Position numbers and translations under genes: made by a program. A model generated the notes under the pieces. The model did no database searches, was not told the origin of the DNA, and worked only from the letters and a program-made list of their open reading frames with translations. This document shows, piece by piece, positions 7,108 through 15,272 of a DNA stretch of 25,232 bases (position 1 is its first letter; each line of letters begins with the position of its first letter). The DNA lies in contig USCT01000029.1 in assembly GCA_900553185.1 (NCBI GenBank), positions 1 to 25,232 of the forward strand, in the 5' to 3' direction. This DNA comes from an uncultured Bacteroides sp. (GTDB lineage: Bacteria > Bacteroidota > Bacteroidia > Bacteroidales > Bacteroidaceae).

Positions 7108-9165
7108 ATGAAAAGTTTCCATACAAAAAGAAAGTTCACATACCAGGAAATACTCTATAAGCTTGTTCTTTTTCTGATAACAGTAACGATAATCGTCTAT
7201 TTCCTGCCCAGAGACGGCCGATTCAACTATCAGTTTGAAATCAACAAACCCTGGAAATACGGACTGCTGCAGGCCTCTTTCGATTTCCCGATCTACAAAG
7301 ACGATAACCAGATCAAGAAGGAACAGGACAGCATTCTGGCCAGTTACCGCCCGTATTACACCCGTAACAAGGAGATCGGCGAACAGATGTTGCGCAAGTT
7401 CCAGAACGACTACAACGTTTCCCTGCGGAAGACATTGCCTTCCATCTCCTATTACTACCACGTCGAAAAACAACTGAAGGCCATTTATGAGAAGGGCATT
7501 ATCTCATCGGCCGATCTGTCACAGCTGCATAAAGACAGCCTGCGATACATTCAGGAAATCGACCAGAATACCTCACGCGAGCTGGAAGTCCAGTCTTTTT
7601 ATACCACCAAACAGGCTTACGAGTACCTGATCAATTCCGATACCCTGCATTTCCAGAAACAGCTCCTGCAGCAGTGTAACCTGAACAACTACCTCACGCC
7701 AAACCTGATTTACGACGCCAAACGTTCGGAAGCCGTGAAAAACGACCTGCTGGAAGACATTTCCTGGGCCAACGGCTTTGTCATGAACGGACAAAAGATT
7801 GTCGACCGCGGCGAAATCATCGACAAGCGTACGTTCACCATCCTGACCTCCCTTCAGAAAGAATGGGACAAACGGAGTGAAACCTCTACCGAAAAACGGC
7901 TGGCCCTGGTGGGACAGATTCTGTTTGTATCCTTGCTCATTGCCGTATTCTTTATCTACCTGGAACTGTTCCGGAGCGATTATTACGACAAACGGGCAAG
8001 CTGGTACCTGCTGTTCAGCCTCATCATCTTCTTCTCTGTCATGAATTCCATCACGGTAGAACACAACATTACCACCGTATACATCATTCCGTTTGCCATG
8101 GTACCCATCATCATCCGCATTTTCCTGGATTCGCGGACGGCTTTCGTGGCACACATCATCCTGGTGCTGCTCTGTTCCATTTCCCTGCGTACGCCCCACG
8201 AATTTATCCTGCTGCAGAGTCTGGGAGGAATGGCGGGAATCTATAGCCTGCGCGAATTGTCACAACGTTCACAACTGCTACGGAGTGCCTTGCTCGTAGC
8301 CTGCTCGTACGCCATCCTGTACCTGGCCCTCGATCTGATGCACGTCAACGATGTCAGCCAGCTCAGCACGCACATGTATGTCAATTTCATCATCAACGGT
8401 ATCCTGCTGCTGTTCACCTATCCGCTGCTGTTTATCCTTGAGAAGACCTTCGGATTTACTTCCAACGTCACCCTCGTGGAGCTTTCGAACATCAACAACA
8501 AGCTGATGCGGGAAATGTCTGAAATTGCTCCGGGAACCTTCCAGCACTCCCTGCAACTGGCCAACCTGACCGCGGCCGCAGCCAACCGCATAGAGGCAAA
8601 CAGCCAGCTGGTACGTACCGGAGCCATGTATCACGACATCGGGAAAATGATGAACCCGGCCTTCTTTACCGAAAACCAGACCGGTGTCAATCCGCACGAC
8701 CAGTTAAACTACAAGCAAAGTGCCCAGGTGGTCATCAGCCACGTAACCGACGGTCTCCGTCTGGCCGACAAGCACGACCTGCCACAGGTTATCAAGGACT
8801 TTATCCGTACCCATCACGGCACGGGAGTAACCAAATATTTCTACATCTCGTACCAGAACGAACACCCCGACGAAGAAGTAGACAAGAGCTTTTTCCAATA
8901 CCCCGGGCCGAATCCTTTCACCAAGGAACAGGCCATTCTGATGATGGCCGACTCGGTAGAAGCCGCGTCACGCAGCCTGCACGAATACACCGAAGAAAGC
9001 ATTTCGAACCTGGTAGACAGGATTATCGACGCACAGGTACAGGAAGGCTTCTTCAAGGAATGCCCGATTACCTTCAAAGACATTGCTACCGTCAAGGCAG
9101 TATTCAAGGAAAAGCTGAAGACCATGTATCACACCCGCATCAGCTATCCGGAGCTGAAGAAATAG
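7108..9165 (+). CDS. pgpH: 7TM-HD phosphodiesterase, PgpH family (cyclic-di-AMP hydrolase)
   Basis: A 685-residue membrane protein. One N-terminal membrane helix (about 16-33) leads to an extracytoplasmic 7TMR-HDED sensor region (about 35-262). A block of hydrophobic helices follows (about 266-445), then a cytoplasmic HD domain starting near 465. HD metal-ligand motifs are visible: H480 (GTFQHSLQ), H509-D510 (YHDIGK) and the later FIRTHHGTG. In Listeria this architecture hydrolyses cyclic-di-AMP, which links it to turgor and cell-wall control; that function is assumed here by family. No cyclase gene lies nearby. It starts 85 bases from gltX, divergently, and ends convergently with the sulfatase-maturase gene 41 bases away. 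Confidence 0.9.
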   Translation: MKSFHTKRKFTYQEILYKLVLFLITVTIIVYFLPRDGRFNYQFEINKPWKYGLLQASFDFPIYKDDNQIKKEQDSILASYRPYYTRNKEIGEQMLRKFQNDYNVSLRKTLPSISYYYHVEKQLKAIYEKGIISSADLSQLHKDSLRYIQEIDQNTSRELEVQSFYTTKQAYEYLINSDTLHFQKQLLQQCNLNNYLTPNLIYDAKRSEAVKNDLLEDISWANGFVMNGQKIVDRGEIIDKRTFTILTSLQKEWDKRSETSTEKRLALVGQILFVSLLIAVFFIYLELFRSDYYDKRASWYLLFSLIIFFSVMNSITVEHNITTVYIIPFAMVPIIIRIFLDSRTAFVAHIILVLLCSISLRTPHEFILLQSLGGMAGIYSLRELSQRSQLLRSALLVACSYAILYLALDLMHVNDVSQLSTHMYVNFIINGILLLFTYPLLFILEKTFGFTSNVTLVELSNINNKLMREMSEIAPGTFQHSLQLANLTAAAANRIEANSQLVRTGAMYHDIGKMMNPAFFTENQTGVNPHDQLNYKQSAQVVISHVTDGLRLADKHDLPQVIKDFIRTHHGTGVTKYFYISYQNEHPDEEVDKSFFQYPGPNPFTKEQAILMMADSVEAASRSLHEYTEESISNLVDRIIDAQVQEGFFKECPITFKDIATVKAVFKEKLKTMYHTRISYPELKK

Positions 9166-9206
9166 CCTTCAGCCCCCGGTGACAGGCCCTTCTGCAACCT
9201 GCCTCC

Positions 9207-10433
9207 TTACAGTTCGCCCCGGCGAATGGCTTCCATGACATTCATGGGCGGGCGCTCTGCCAGCAGTTCCCTTTTCATGTAATCCATGTAAGGAGCCACG
9301 TGTGCAAAGAACTGGTGATACCCCTTACAGAGGTAGTTCAATCCCGGCTCGCCGTCGGCTGTCCGCGCAAACCGGTTCTTCGGACACTCGCCGTTGCAGG
9401 CAAACAGGTAGTCGCACTGCTTGCACTGGTTCGGCAGAGCCCGCTGTTTCATCTGTCCGAACTGCTGCTGGCGCTCGCTGTACATCATCTCGATCAGGGT
9501 ATGTTCGTAGATGTTTCCCAACTTGTATTCCGGAAAGACATAATGGTCGCAGGCATATACGTCACCGTTGAACTCAATGATCCCCGCATGTCCGCATGTT
9601 TTGGCCAGCGAACATACCCCCGGCTGCTCGCCCACCCAGTTGGCCAGCGTCGAATCGAAGAGCTGGATAAAATAGGTTCCTACATCCTCCCTGACCCATT
9701 CGTCAAACAGCGTACAAAGGAAGTTCCCCCACTGTTCGGGCGATACGGAAAAATCGGCCAGCGTTTCTCCTTCCTGCATGGGCGAGGCCAGATGCCTGCC
9801 GTCGGCGTGAGGAGAAAGGCGTTCCACAATCGGGGCGAACTGGATATAATGGCATTCTATTTCCTTGAAGAAATGATAGAAATCCAGCGGATAGTCCGCG
9901 TTGAAGTCGTTCACCACCGCCATGCCGTTCCATTCCACCCCATGTTTCTTCAGCAGACGGATTCCCTGCATCACCTTCACAAATGACGGCCGCCCCTGCC
10001 GGTTCTTGCGGTATTCGTCGTGAAACTCCTGGGGACCGTCGATGGAGACACCCACCAGCCAGTTGTTCCGGCGGAAGAACTCGCACCATTCATCGTTCAG
10101 CAGGGTTCCGTTGGTCTGAATGCAGTTTTCGATGGTACGTCCATCGGCATATTTCCGCTGCAGTTCCACCACACGTTTGTAAAAGCTGAGCGGACGCATC
10201 AGTGTTTCCCCGCCGTGCCAGGTAAACAGAACCTGAGGCATGGTCTGCGAACGGATGTATTCGCTGATAAACTTTTCCAGCAAGGCATCGCTCATGGCAA
10301 AGCGCGACGTATCGCTGTACAGGTGGCTTTTCTCCAGGTAATAACAATAATCGCAGGCCAGGTTACAGACGGCCCCCACCGGCTTGGCCATGATATAGAG
10401 GGGACGGGCAAAAGGCGCAAAAGTCTGACTCAT
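9207..10433 (-). CDS. chuR: Anaerobic sulfatase-maturating enzyme (radical SAM, ChuR/anSME type)
   Basis: A 408-residue radical SAM protein that oxidises an active-site Cys or Ser of sulfatases to formylglycine without oxygen. The SAM-cluster motif is C23-x3-C27-x2-C30 in CNLACDYCYYLEK, followed by TWHGGETLMRP. The C-terminal SPASM region carries further cysteines for two auxiliary clusters (CSLAKTCGHAG, VYACDHYVFP, CKQCDYLFACNGECPK). Sequence and length agree closely with my recollection of the B. thetaiotaomicron ChuR enzyme, which is needed for growth on sulfated host glycans. No sulfatase lies in this window, so it must act on enzymes encoded elsewhere. It follows the phosphatase gene by 26 bases and is probably last in the priA-led run. 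Confidence 0.93.
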   Translation of the reverse strand: MSQTFAPFARPLYIMAKPVGAVCNLACDYCYYLEKSHLYSDTSRFAMSDALLEKFISEYIRSQTMPQVLFTWHGGETLMRPLSFYKRVVELQRKYADGRTIENCIQTNGTLLNDEWCEFFRRNNWLVGVSIDGPQEFHDEYRKNRQGRPSFVKVMQGIRLLKKHGVEWNGMAVVNDFNADYPLDFYHFFKEIECHYIQFAPIVERLSPHADGRHLASPMQEGETLADFSVSPEQWGNFLCTLFDEWVREDVGTYFIQLFDSTLANWVGEQPGVCSLAKTCGHAGIIEFNGDVYACDHYVFPEYKLGNIYEHTLIEMMYSERQQQFGQMKQRALPNQCKQCDYLFACNGECPKNRFARTADGEPGLNYLCKGYHQFFAHVAPYMDYMKRELLAERPPMNVMEAIRRGEL

Positions 10434-10459
10434 AGTTTCAAGGTAATGGTTTAACAGGT

Positions 10460-10936
10460 TTATTTATTTTCTTCGGCCCGTATGGCCTCCAACAGGCCTC
10501 CACAGGCATCTTCCAGAAGATCCAGCACATGCTCAAATCCCTGCGCCCCTCCGTAATACGGATCGGGCACATAATCTGCCGTTTTTGTCCGGCAGAAATC
10601 GGTCATCCGGCGAATTTTCCGCTCCGACGCCACATCGGGAGCCTTCTCGCGCAAATCATCGATGTTGCGGTCGTCCATGCCCAGAATCCAGTCGAAGTCA
10701 CGAAAATCAGCGGTACATACCGGCCGTGAACGGTGGGTCAGGTTATACCCCCGACGGCTGGCATGTGCCCGCATCCGTTCGTCGGGCAGTTCGCCCCGAT
10801 GATAACTCAGGATTCCGGCCGAATCCACTTCCAGTTCCCGCTCAAGCCCGGCCCTCCGGATGTAGGTACGCATAATCTCTTCCGCAGCCGAAGAACGGCA
10901 GATATTTCCCAGACAGACAAAAAGTATTTTTTTCAT
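10460..10936 (-). CDS. Low-molecular-weight protein-tyrosine phosphatase
   Basis: A 158-residue cytosolic phosphatase with the CX5R loop C8LGNICR14S, the nucleophile C8 and the general acid D125 in DYVPDPYYGG near the C-terminus. Length and motif placement are standard for the family. Some members regulate capsule export together with a tyrosine kinase (Wzb/Wzc), but no kinase or polysaccharide genes are present here, so the target is unknown. It lies between the PHP phosphatase (53-base gap) and the sulfatase maturase (26-base gap), in a likely shared transcript. Confidence 0.92.
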   Translation of the reverse strand: MKKILFVCLGNICRSSAAEEIMRTYIRRAGLERELEVDSAGILSYHRGELPDERMRAHASRRGYNLTHRSRPVCTADFRDFDWILGMDDRNIDDLREKAPDVASERKIRRMTDFCRTKTADYVPDPYYGGAQGFEHVLDLLEDACGGLLEAIRAEENK

Positions 10937-10989
10937 GTTTCAGTCATTCGTTGTTGTTACTAAAGATCCGGCCTTGCACCGGACACGCA

Positions 10990-11718
10990 TCATTCCTCCC
11001 GAGCCGGCAGACCCAGGTATTCCTTGAACCGGTTTACGTCCGTATTCATGATCAGTTCTTCCGGGAACTCCGTTTCGCCCACCAGTTCCAGCGCCCGGTC
11101 GTACACCGCGATGTCGAAAGAGATGTGCGCGTCGCTTCCCAGAATGACGGGGACACCGTAGCGTTTGCACAGCCGCAGAATTTCCAGGTTATTGGTCCGT
11201 GCGGTCGGTTTGTTACGGACCGGATTCAATGAGCTGTTATTGATTTCCAGCAGCGTATGGTGCTCTTTGGCAGCCTGTACGATTGGCTCGAAATTCAGTT
11301 CGGCCGTTCCGTCACCCGGATGGCTGATGATGTGGATATACGGATTGGCTATCGCCTGTATCATCCCATGCGTATTTTCCTCCACGGTTCCCCAGTGGTA
11401 GCACAACGAATGAATACCGGCAATGCGCAGGTCCAGCCTTTGCAGGTACGATTCATCCAGATCCAGGTTTCCTTCTCCGTCCAGGATGTTGATTTCAGCT
11501 CCCAGCAGCAGTTCGATACCGTACATCCGTCGCGGCACTACATGCAGGTTGCGGAAATAAATCGGATCGCAGGTACCCGGAATGCCCGGCGAATGCTCCG
11601 TTATGCCCAATACCTTCAGGCCCTTGTCGGCCGCTGCCCGGACCATTTCCTGCAGCGTGCTGAATGCATGCCCGCTTGCCAGCGTATGGGTATGCACGTC
11701 TAATTCTATCTTGATCAT
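10990..11718 (-). CDS. PHP-domain metal-dependent phosphatase, YcdX type
   Basis: A 242-residue protein with the PHP fold. Nine candidate ligands for a trinuclear metal centre can be read: H9 and H11 (DVHTHT), H17, H42 (GITEHSPG), E75 (GAEINI), H103 (AGIHSL), H133 (HIISHPG), D196 and H198 (GSDAH). This is the set found in the YcdX family, known as zinc phosphatases. The same fold occurs in histidinol phosphatase and the DNA polymerase PHP domain, but the length and GIHSL/SHPGDG motifs favour YcdX. The ATG at 11718 is 23 bases past the priA stop; the open frame runs further upstream only because it overlaps priA in another frame. The physiological substrate is unknown. Confidence 0.88.
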   Translation of the reverse strand: MIKIELDVHTHTLASGHAFSTLQEMVRAAADKGLKVLGITEHSPGIPGTCDPIYFRNLHVVPRRMYGIELLLGAEINILDGEGNLDLDESYLQRLDLRIAGIHSLCYHWGTVEENTHGMIQAIANPYIHIISHPGDGTAELNFEPIVQAAKEHHTLLEINNSSLNPVRNKPTARTNNLEILRLCKRYGVPVILGSDAHISFDIAVYDRALELVGETEFPEELIMNTDVNRFKEYLGLPAREE

Positions 11719-11741
11719 AGTTTTCTGTTTTTTTATCAGTA

Positions 11742-14204
11742 TTACATCGGATCGACATCGTAATAAACCACCAGCGAACGGAACCGCTCGTCCTCCAGCA
11801 ACGCCCGCTGCAACTGCAGCAGGTAGCCGCGTACTTTCGGCATGGAAGTTCCCTGCGCTATTTTCACCACGATTTTTTTGATGAACAAACGCTGAATCCG
11901 GCCCACAGGGGGCTTGTCGGGTCCCAGTATCCGGTCGCCCAGCCCCGCACGCAGCCATCCGGCCAGTACGGCAGCCGCCTGTTCCGCCACCTCCTCTTTC
12001 CGGTGCTTCAGGTATACATACACCAGCCGGTCGAACGGAGGATAATTGAACAGCCTTCGTTCTTCCAGCTGTTCTTCGTACATCTGCCGGTAATTGTTGG
12101 TCACTACCTCGTGAATGAGGGGAAGGTCGGGCGATTTTGTCTGCAGGATTACCAGTCCCTGACGGTTCTTGCGTCCGGCCCTGCCGGCCACCTGTGCCAT
12201 CAGCTGGTATGCCCGCTCGTAAGACCGGAAGTCGGGATAATTCAGCAGCGAATCGGCATTGAGAATGCCTACCACACTCACCTGGTCGAAATCCAGTCCC
12301 TTCGAAACCATCTGCGTACCGATCAGCACATCGGTCTTTCCGGCTTCAAAATCGGCAATGATCGTTTCGTAGGCTGTGCGTGTACGGGTTGTATCCAGGT
12401 CCATCCGGGCCACCCGTGCCTCCGGGAAGATACGCTTCACATCGTCTTCCACCTTCTCCGTACCGAATCCCCGGTCCATCAGTTCCACCCCGCCGCAGGC
12501 CGGACACGACCGCGGCACCTGATACGTATAGCCGCAATAATGGCACGTCAGTTCGTTCAGGCCCTTGTGATACGTCAGGCTCACGTCGCAGTTCTTGCAG
12601 CGGGGTACCCAGCCGCACGTCCGGCACTCGATCATCGGGGCAAACCCCCGCCGGTTCTGAAAAAGGATGACCTGTTCCTTCCGGTCCAGCGCCTCCCGCA
12701 TCTGCTGCAGGAGCATCGGCGAAAAGGGTCCCGTCATCCGTTTCTTCCGGGCCAGTTCCCTGATGTCGACCACTTCAATGCGCGGCAGGCAGATCTGCTG
12801 ATGGCGTTCATTCAGTTCCACCAGTCCGTATTTCCCCTGAAGGGCGTTGTAATAGGTTTCAATACTCGGGGTAGCCGTACCCAGCAGCGTCTTCGCGCCG
12901 AACAGGGAGGCCAGGACGATGGCCGCGTTCCGGGCATGGTAACGGGGAGCCGGGTCCTGCTGCTTGTAGGTCTGCTCGTGTTCCTCGTCCACAATCACCA
13001 GTCCCAGCCGGCGGAACGGCAGAAACACCGATGAGCGTACCCCCAGAATCACGTCGTAATCATTCTCTGACAGTTGCTTGCGCCAGATTTCCACCCGTTC
13101 CGCATCCGGGAACTTGGAGTGGTAGATACCCAGCCTGTTGCCGAACACCCGTTTCAGCCGCTCGGTTATCTGAGTAGTCAAGGCGATTTCGGGCAACAGG
13201 TAAAGCACCTGCTTCCCTACGCTCAGCACCTGTTCGATCAAATGAATGTAGATTTCCGTTTTCCCGCTGGCCGTGACTCCGTGCAGCAGGCAGACATTTT
13301 TGGTATGAAAGGTTGCCAGAATCTGGCGGTAGGCGTTTTCCTGGGCCTCGCTCAGCGTATGCAGGTCCTGCGTTTCCAGCGTACCCTGTACCAACCGGCC
13401 TACCTCCGCACGGTAAAGCTCGAAGATCTGTTTCTCCACCAGACCGTTCAGCACGGCGGCCGACGCCCCGGAAGCGTCCTGCAACTGTTTCCGGGTCACT
13501 TCGCGGAACCGGCCGTCCGCTCCGGACCATCCCGAAAGTTCCAGGTATTTCATCAGCACCGCCAGCTGTTTCGGCGCGCGTGCCAGCAAATCAAACTGCA
13601 GACGCAGGGCTTTTTCCGGACGTACCCGTTCCGTCAGGCGGACACGGGTTTCCAGCTTCGGTCTGTAGCTGCGCTTCAGCTCCTCCTTTACGTAAATCGC
13701 TTCTTTTTCCAGCAACGACTGAATGACGGGCAGCAACTGCCGGATGCCACTGCTCTTTTCCAGCTGGGTAATGCACTGTTCGGTATCACGGCTCAGCAGG
13801 TCCAACACCTGCTGTTCCTTTTCCGGCAACGGACCTCCGGCCACAAACTCCGGATTGTAGACCACCAGCGTTTCGCTCTCCAGCTTCATCCCCGACGGGA
13901 CCGCCGCCTTATACACGTCGCCCAACGGACACAGGTAATAATCCGACAGCCATTGCCAGAACGCGTACTGCCGTTCGAGCAGGATGGGCCGTTCGTCCAG
14001 TACCTCCGAAACGTCCTTGGTCTCATAGGCCTGCGGTGCTTCCTCGTGCACCCGGGTAACCAGACCGGTATAAAACTTCTTCCGTCCGAACGGAACAACC
14101 ACCCGGCATCCCATACAGACCCGTTCCGCCATTTCTTCCGGCAACGAATAAGTATATTGTCCGGCAATGGGCAAAGGTACGATGACATCTACATAACGCT
14201 TCAT
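11742..14204 (-). CDS. priA: Primosomal protein N' (replication restart helicase PriA)
   Basis: An 820-residue superfamily 2 helicase that reloads the replisome at stalled forks. The N-terminal 3'-DNA-end-binding domain begins MKRYVDVIVPLPIAGQYTY. Walker A is GVTASGKT at about 309-316 and Walker B DEEH at 406-409. Eight cysteines at about 527, 530, 536, 539, 554, 557, 567 and 570 (CRTCG, CKNC, CHYCG, CPACGG) form the two zinc sites inserted in the helicase core. The ATG at 14204 matches the conserved family start; an in-frame extension to 14351 would run into the upstream DUF5106 gene and adds no recognisable domain. It leads a run with the PHP phosphatase, the tyrosine phosphatase and the sulfatase maturase. 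Confidence 0.95.
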   Translation of the reverse strand: MKRYVDVIVPLPIAGQYTYSLPEEMAERVCMGCRVVVPFGRKKFYTGLVTRVHEEAPQAYETKDVSEVLDERPILLERQYAFWQWLSDYYLCPLGDVYKAAVPSGMKLESETLVVYNPEFVAGGPLPEKEQQVLDLLSRDTEQCITQLEKSSGIRQLLPVIQSLLEKEAIYVKEELKRSYRPKLETRVRLTERVRPEKALRLQFDLLARAPKQLAVLMKYLELSGWSGADGRFREVTRKQLQDASGASAAVLNGLVEKQIFELYRAEVGRLVQGTLETQDLHTLSEAQENAYRQILATFHTKNVCLLHGVTASGKTEIYIHLIEQVLSVGKQVLYLLPEIALTTQITERLKRVFGNRLGIYHSKFPDAERVEIWRKQLSENDYDVILGVRSSVFLPFRRLGLVIVDEEHEQTYKQQDPAPRYHARNAAIVLASLFGAKTLLGTATPSIETYYNALQGKYGLVELNERHQQICLPRIEVVDIRELARKKRMTGPFSPMLLQQMREALDRKEQVILFQNRRGFAPMIECRTCGWVPRCKNCDVSLTYHKGLNELTCHYCGYTYQVPRSCPACGGVELMDRGFGTEKVEDDVKRIFPEARVARMDLDTTRTRTAYETIIADFEAGKTDVLIGTQMVSKGLDFDQVSVVGILNADSLLNYPDFRSYERAYQLMAQVAGRAGRKNRQGLVILQTKSPDLPLIHEVVTNNYRQMYEEQLEERRLFNYPPFDRLVYVYLKHRKEEVAEQAAAVLAGWLRAGLGDRILGPDKPPVGRIQRLFIKKIVVKIAQGTSMPKVRGYLLQLQRALLEDERFRSLVVYYDVDPM

Positions 14205-14208
14205 ACCG

Positions 14209-14216
14209 CAAAGGTA
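14209..14216 (-). promoter_or_regulatory. Possible priA -7 element next to the start codon
   Basis: TACCTTTG (14216-14209 on the minus strand) matches TAnnTTTG but lies only 4 bases from the priA ATG, and I see no TTTG at the -33 position. If used, transcription would begin at or near the start codon. The rest of the 97-base gap between priA and the DUF5106 gene holds a 6-bp inverted repeat (TCGGGA/TCCCGA) without a clear T tract. Confidence 0.3.
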
Positions 14217-14301
14217 CAAAAACCGGAAAATCTCCCACGGAATCCGAAGCGCTTTTTTCGGGAAGAAAAAACGTTCTCTCCCGACGGACATTTCTCCCCC
14301 T

Positions 14302-15261
14302 TCACAATCCCTTAAAATGCAGGGACCGACGAACCGCTTCATAAGCCGCATCCTTCAGCAGCACCCGCTTCTGTCCGTCCAGCAGGTAGAGCGAGGGCAT
14401 GGCCTTCAGGTCGTACAATGCTCCGGTCTTCACCGCCTCACGGTCGGTGCCCACTATCCACTTATCGGGCATGTCGGGCAACGCCTTTTGCCACGCCTCT
14501 TCGTTGCCTTCGGTATAGACGGCCAGCACGCTCAGCTTGCCGGTTCGCACCGCCTCGGCCAGCGTTGCATCGGCAGTCATCTGTTGCAACACTTCGTGGC
14601 ACGACTCACACTCGGGGTCGTAGAACACCAGCAGCAGGCGGTCGTTCTTCGCAGGCGTGGCGGCCAGCGTGCGGCGCGTGCCGTCGGGCAGGTAGTAAGT
14701 GAAGTCCGTGGCCCGGTCGCCCGGGTTGTTGCGCCTCACCAGCTCCAGCTTGAACTGATAGGAAGAGCGCACGGCGTCCGTCTGCGGCAGCACGCTGAGC
14801 ATGGTCTCCAGGTACAGCCCGTAGAGTGCCTCGTTGTAGAAAGGCGAGTTGGGGTTGAAGAGGTAGTCGTCCGCCGTTTGGGTCAGCACCCGTCGGGCAT
14901 GTGCCTCCCCGATGAAGCCCGCGCACCAGTTCTCCAGACTCTCGCGCGTCAGTTCCTCCGGCGTGGTGCCGTCCGCCAGCAGGGCGATGAAGTTTACGAA
15001 GCCCTGTTCGGTGACGTCGCGGTTGTTCACCAGCGTGGTATCAGCAAAGTCGAACTGCTCCCAGTAATGGGTGAGCAGGTAGGACTTGCGGGCTTCCGGC
15101 TCCGTCAGGGTAGTGGGGATGGTGGGGAAGGGGAACTGTGCCTGTTGCTGTACGACGGTAGAGTCCGTATGGGTACATTCTTTTGCTTCTGCCGTATCCG
15201 GCTTGGTATGACAAGAAGTAAGGAGTAATATGAGTCCAATATATATATAATATCTAATCAT
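14302..15261 (-). CDS. DUF5106-type lipoprotein with thioredoxin-like domain
   Basis: A 319-residue exported lipoprotein. The signal sequence ends in a lipobox with acylated C17 (LLLTSCHTK). A helical N-terminal part (about 50-180) resembles the DUF5106 region of Bacteroidales proteins. A thioredoxin/TlpA-like domain follows (about 182-315) with redox pair C218-x-x-C221 in FYDPECESCHE and a likely cis-proline loop at KAMPSLYLLD. Family members are thought to act in periplasmic thiol-disulfide chemistry; the exact partner is unknown. It starts 11 bases after the stop of the tip-adhesin candidate, so it is probably the last gene of the fimbrial transcript. It is very GC-rich (40 of 60 bases in line 14881-14940), unlike the AT-rich adhesin gene. 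Confidence 0.75.
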   Translation of the reverse strand: MIRYYIYIGLILLLTSCHTKPDTAEAKECTHTDSTVVQQQAQFPFPTIPTTLTEPEARKSYLLTHYWEQFDFADTTLVNNRDVTEQGFVNFIALLADGTTPEELTRESLENWCAGFIGEAHARRVLTQTADDYLFNPNSPFYNEALYGLYLETMLSVLPQTDAVRSSYQFKLELVRRNNPGDRATDFTYYLPDGTRRTLAATPAKNDRLLLVFYDPECESCHEVLQQMTADATLAEAVRTGKLSVLAVYTEGNEEAWQKALPDMPDKWIVGTDREAVKTGALYDLKAMPSLYLLDGQKRVLLKDAAYEAVRRSLHFKGL

Positions 15262-15272
15262 AATCGTAAAAA

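Noticed and set aside
9166..9206. Terminator between the convergent PgpH-type and sulfatase-maturase genes
   Set aside because: Only a 4-bp CAGG/CCTG repeat is present and there is no T run, so a terminator cannot be supported.
10460..10936. Capsule-type Wzb phosphatase role
   Set aside because: No tyrosine kinase, export or glycosyltransferase genes adjoin it.
12003..14315. Long plus-strand open frames (343 and 413 codons) opposite priA
   Set aside because: They are rich in His, Arg, Pro and Gln with no recognisable domain, as expected for antisense frames of a GC-rich gene, and priA is unambiguous.
14317..15228. Plus-strand open frame of 303 codons opposite the DUF5106 lipoprotein gene
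   Set aside because: No domain or signal sequence, and the opposite strand has a lipobox and a CxxC thioredoxin fold.
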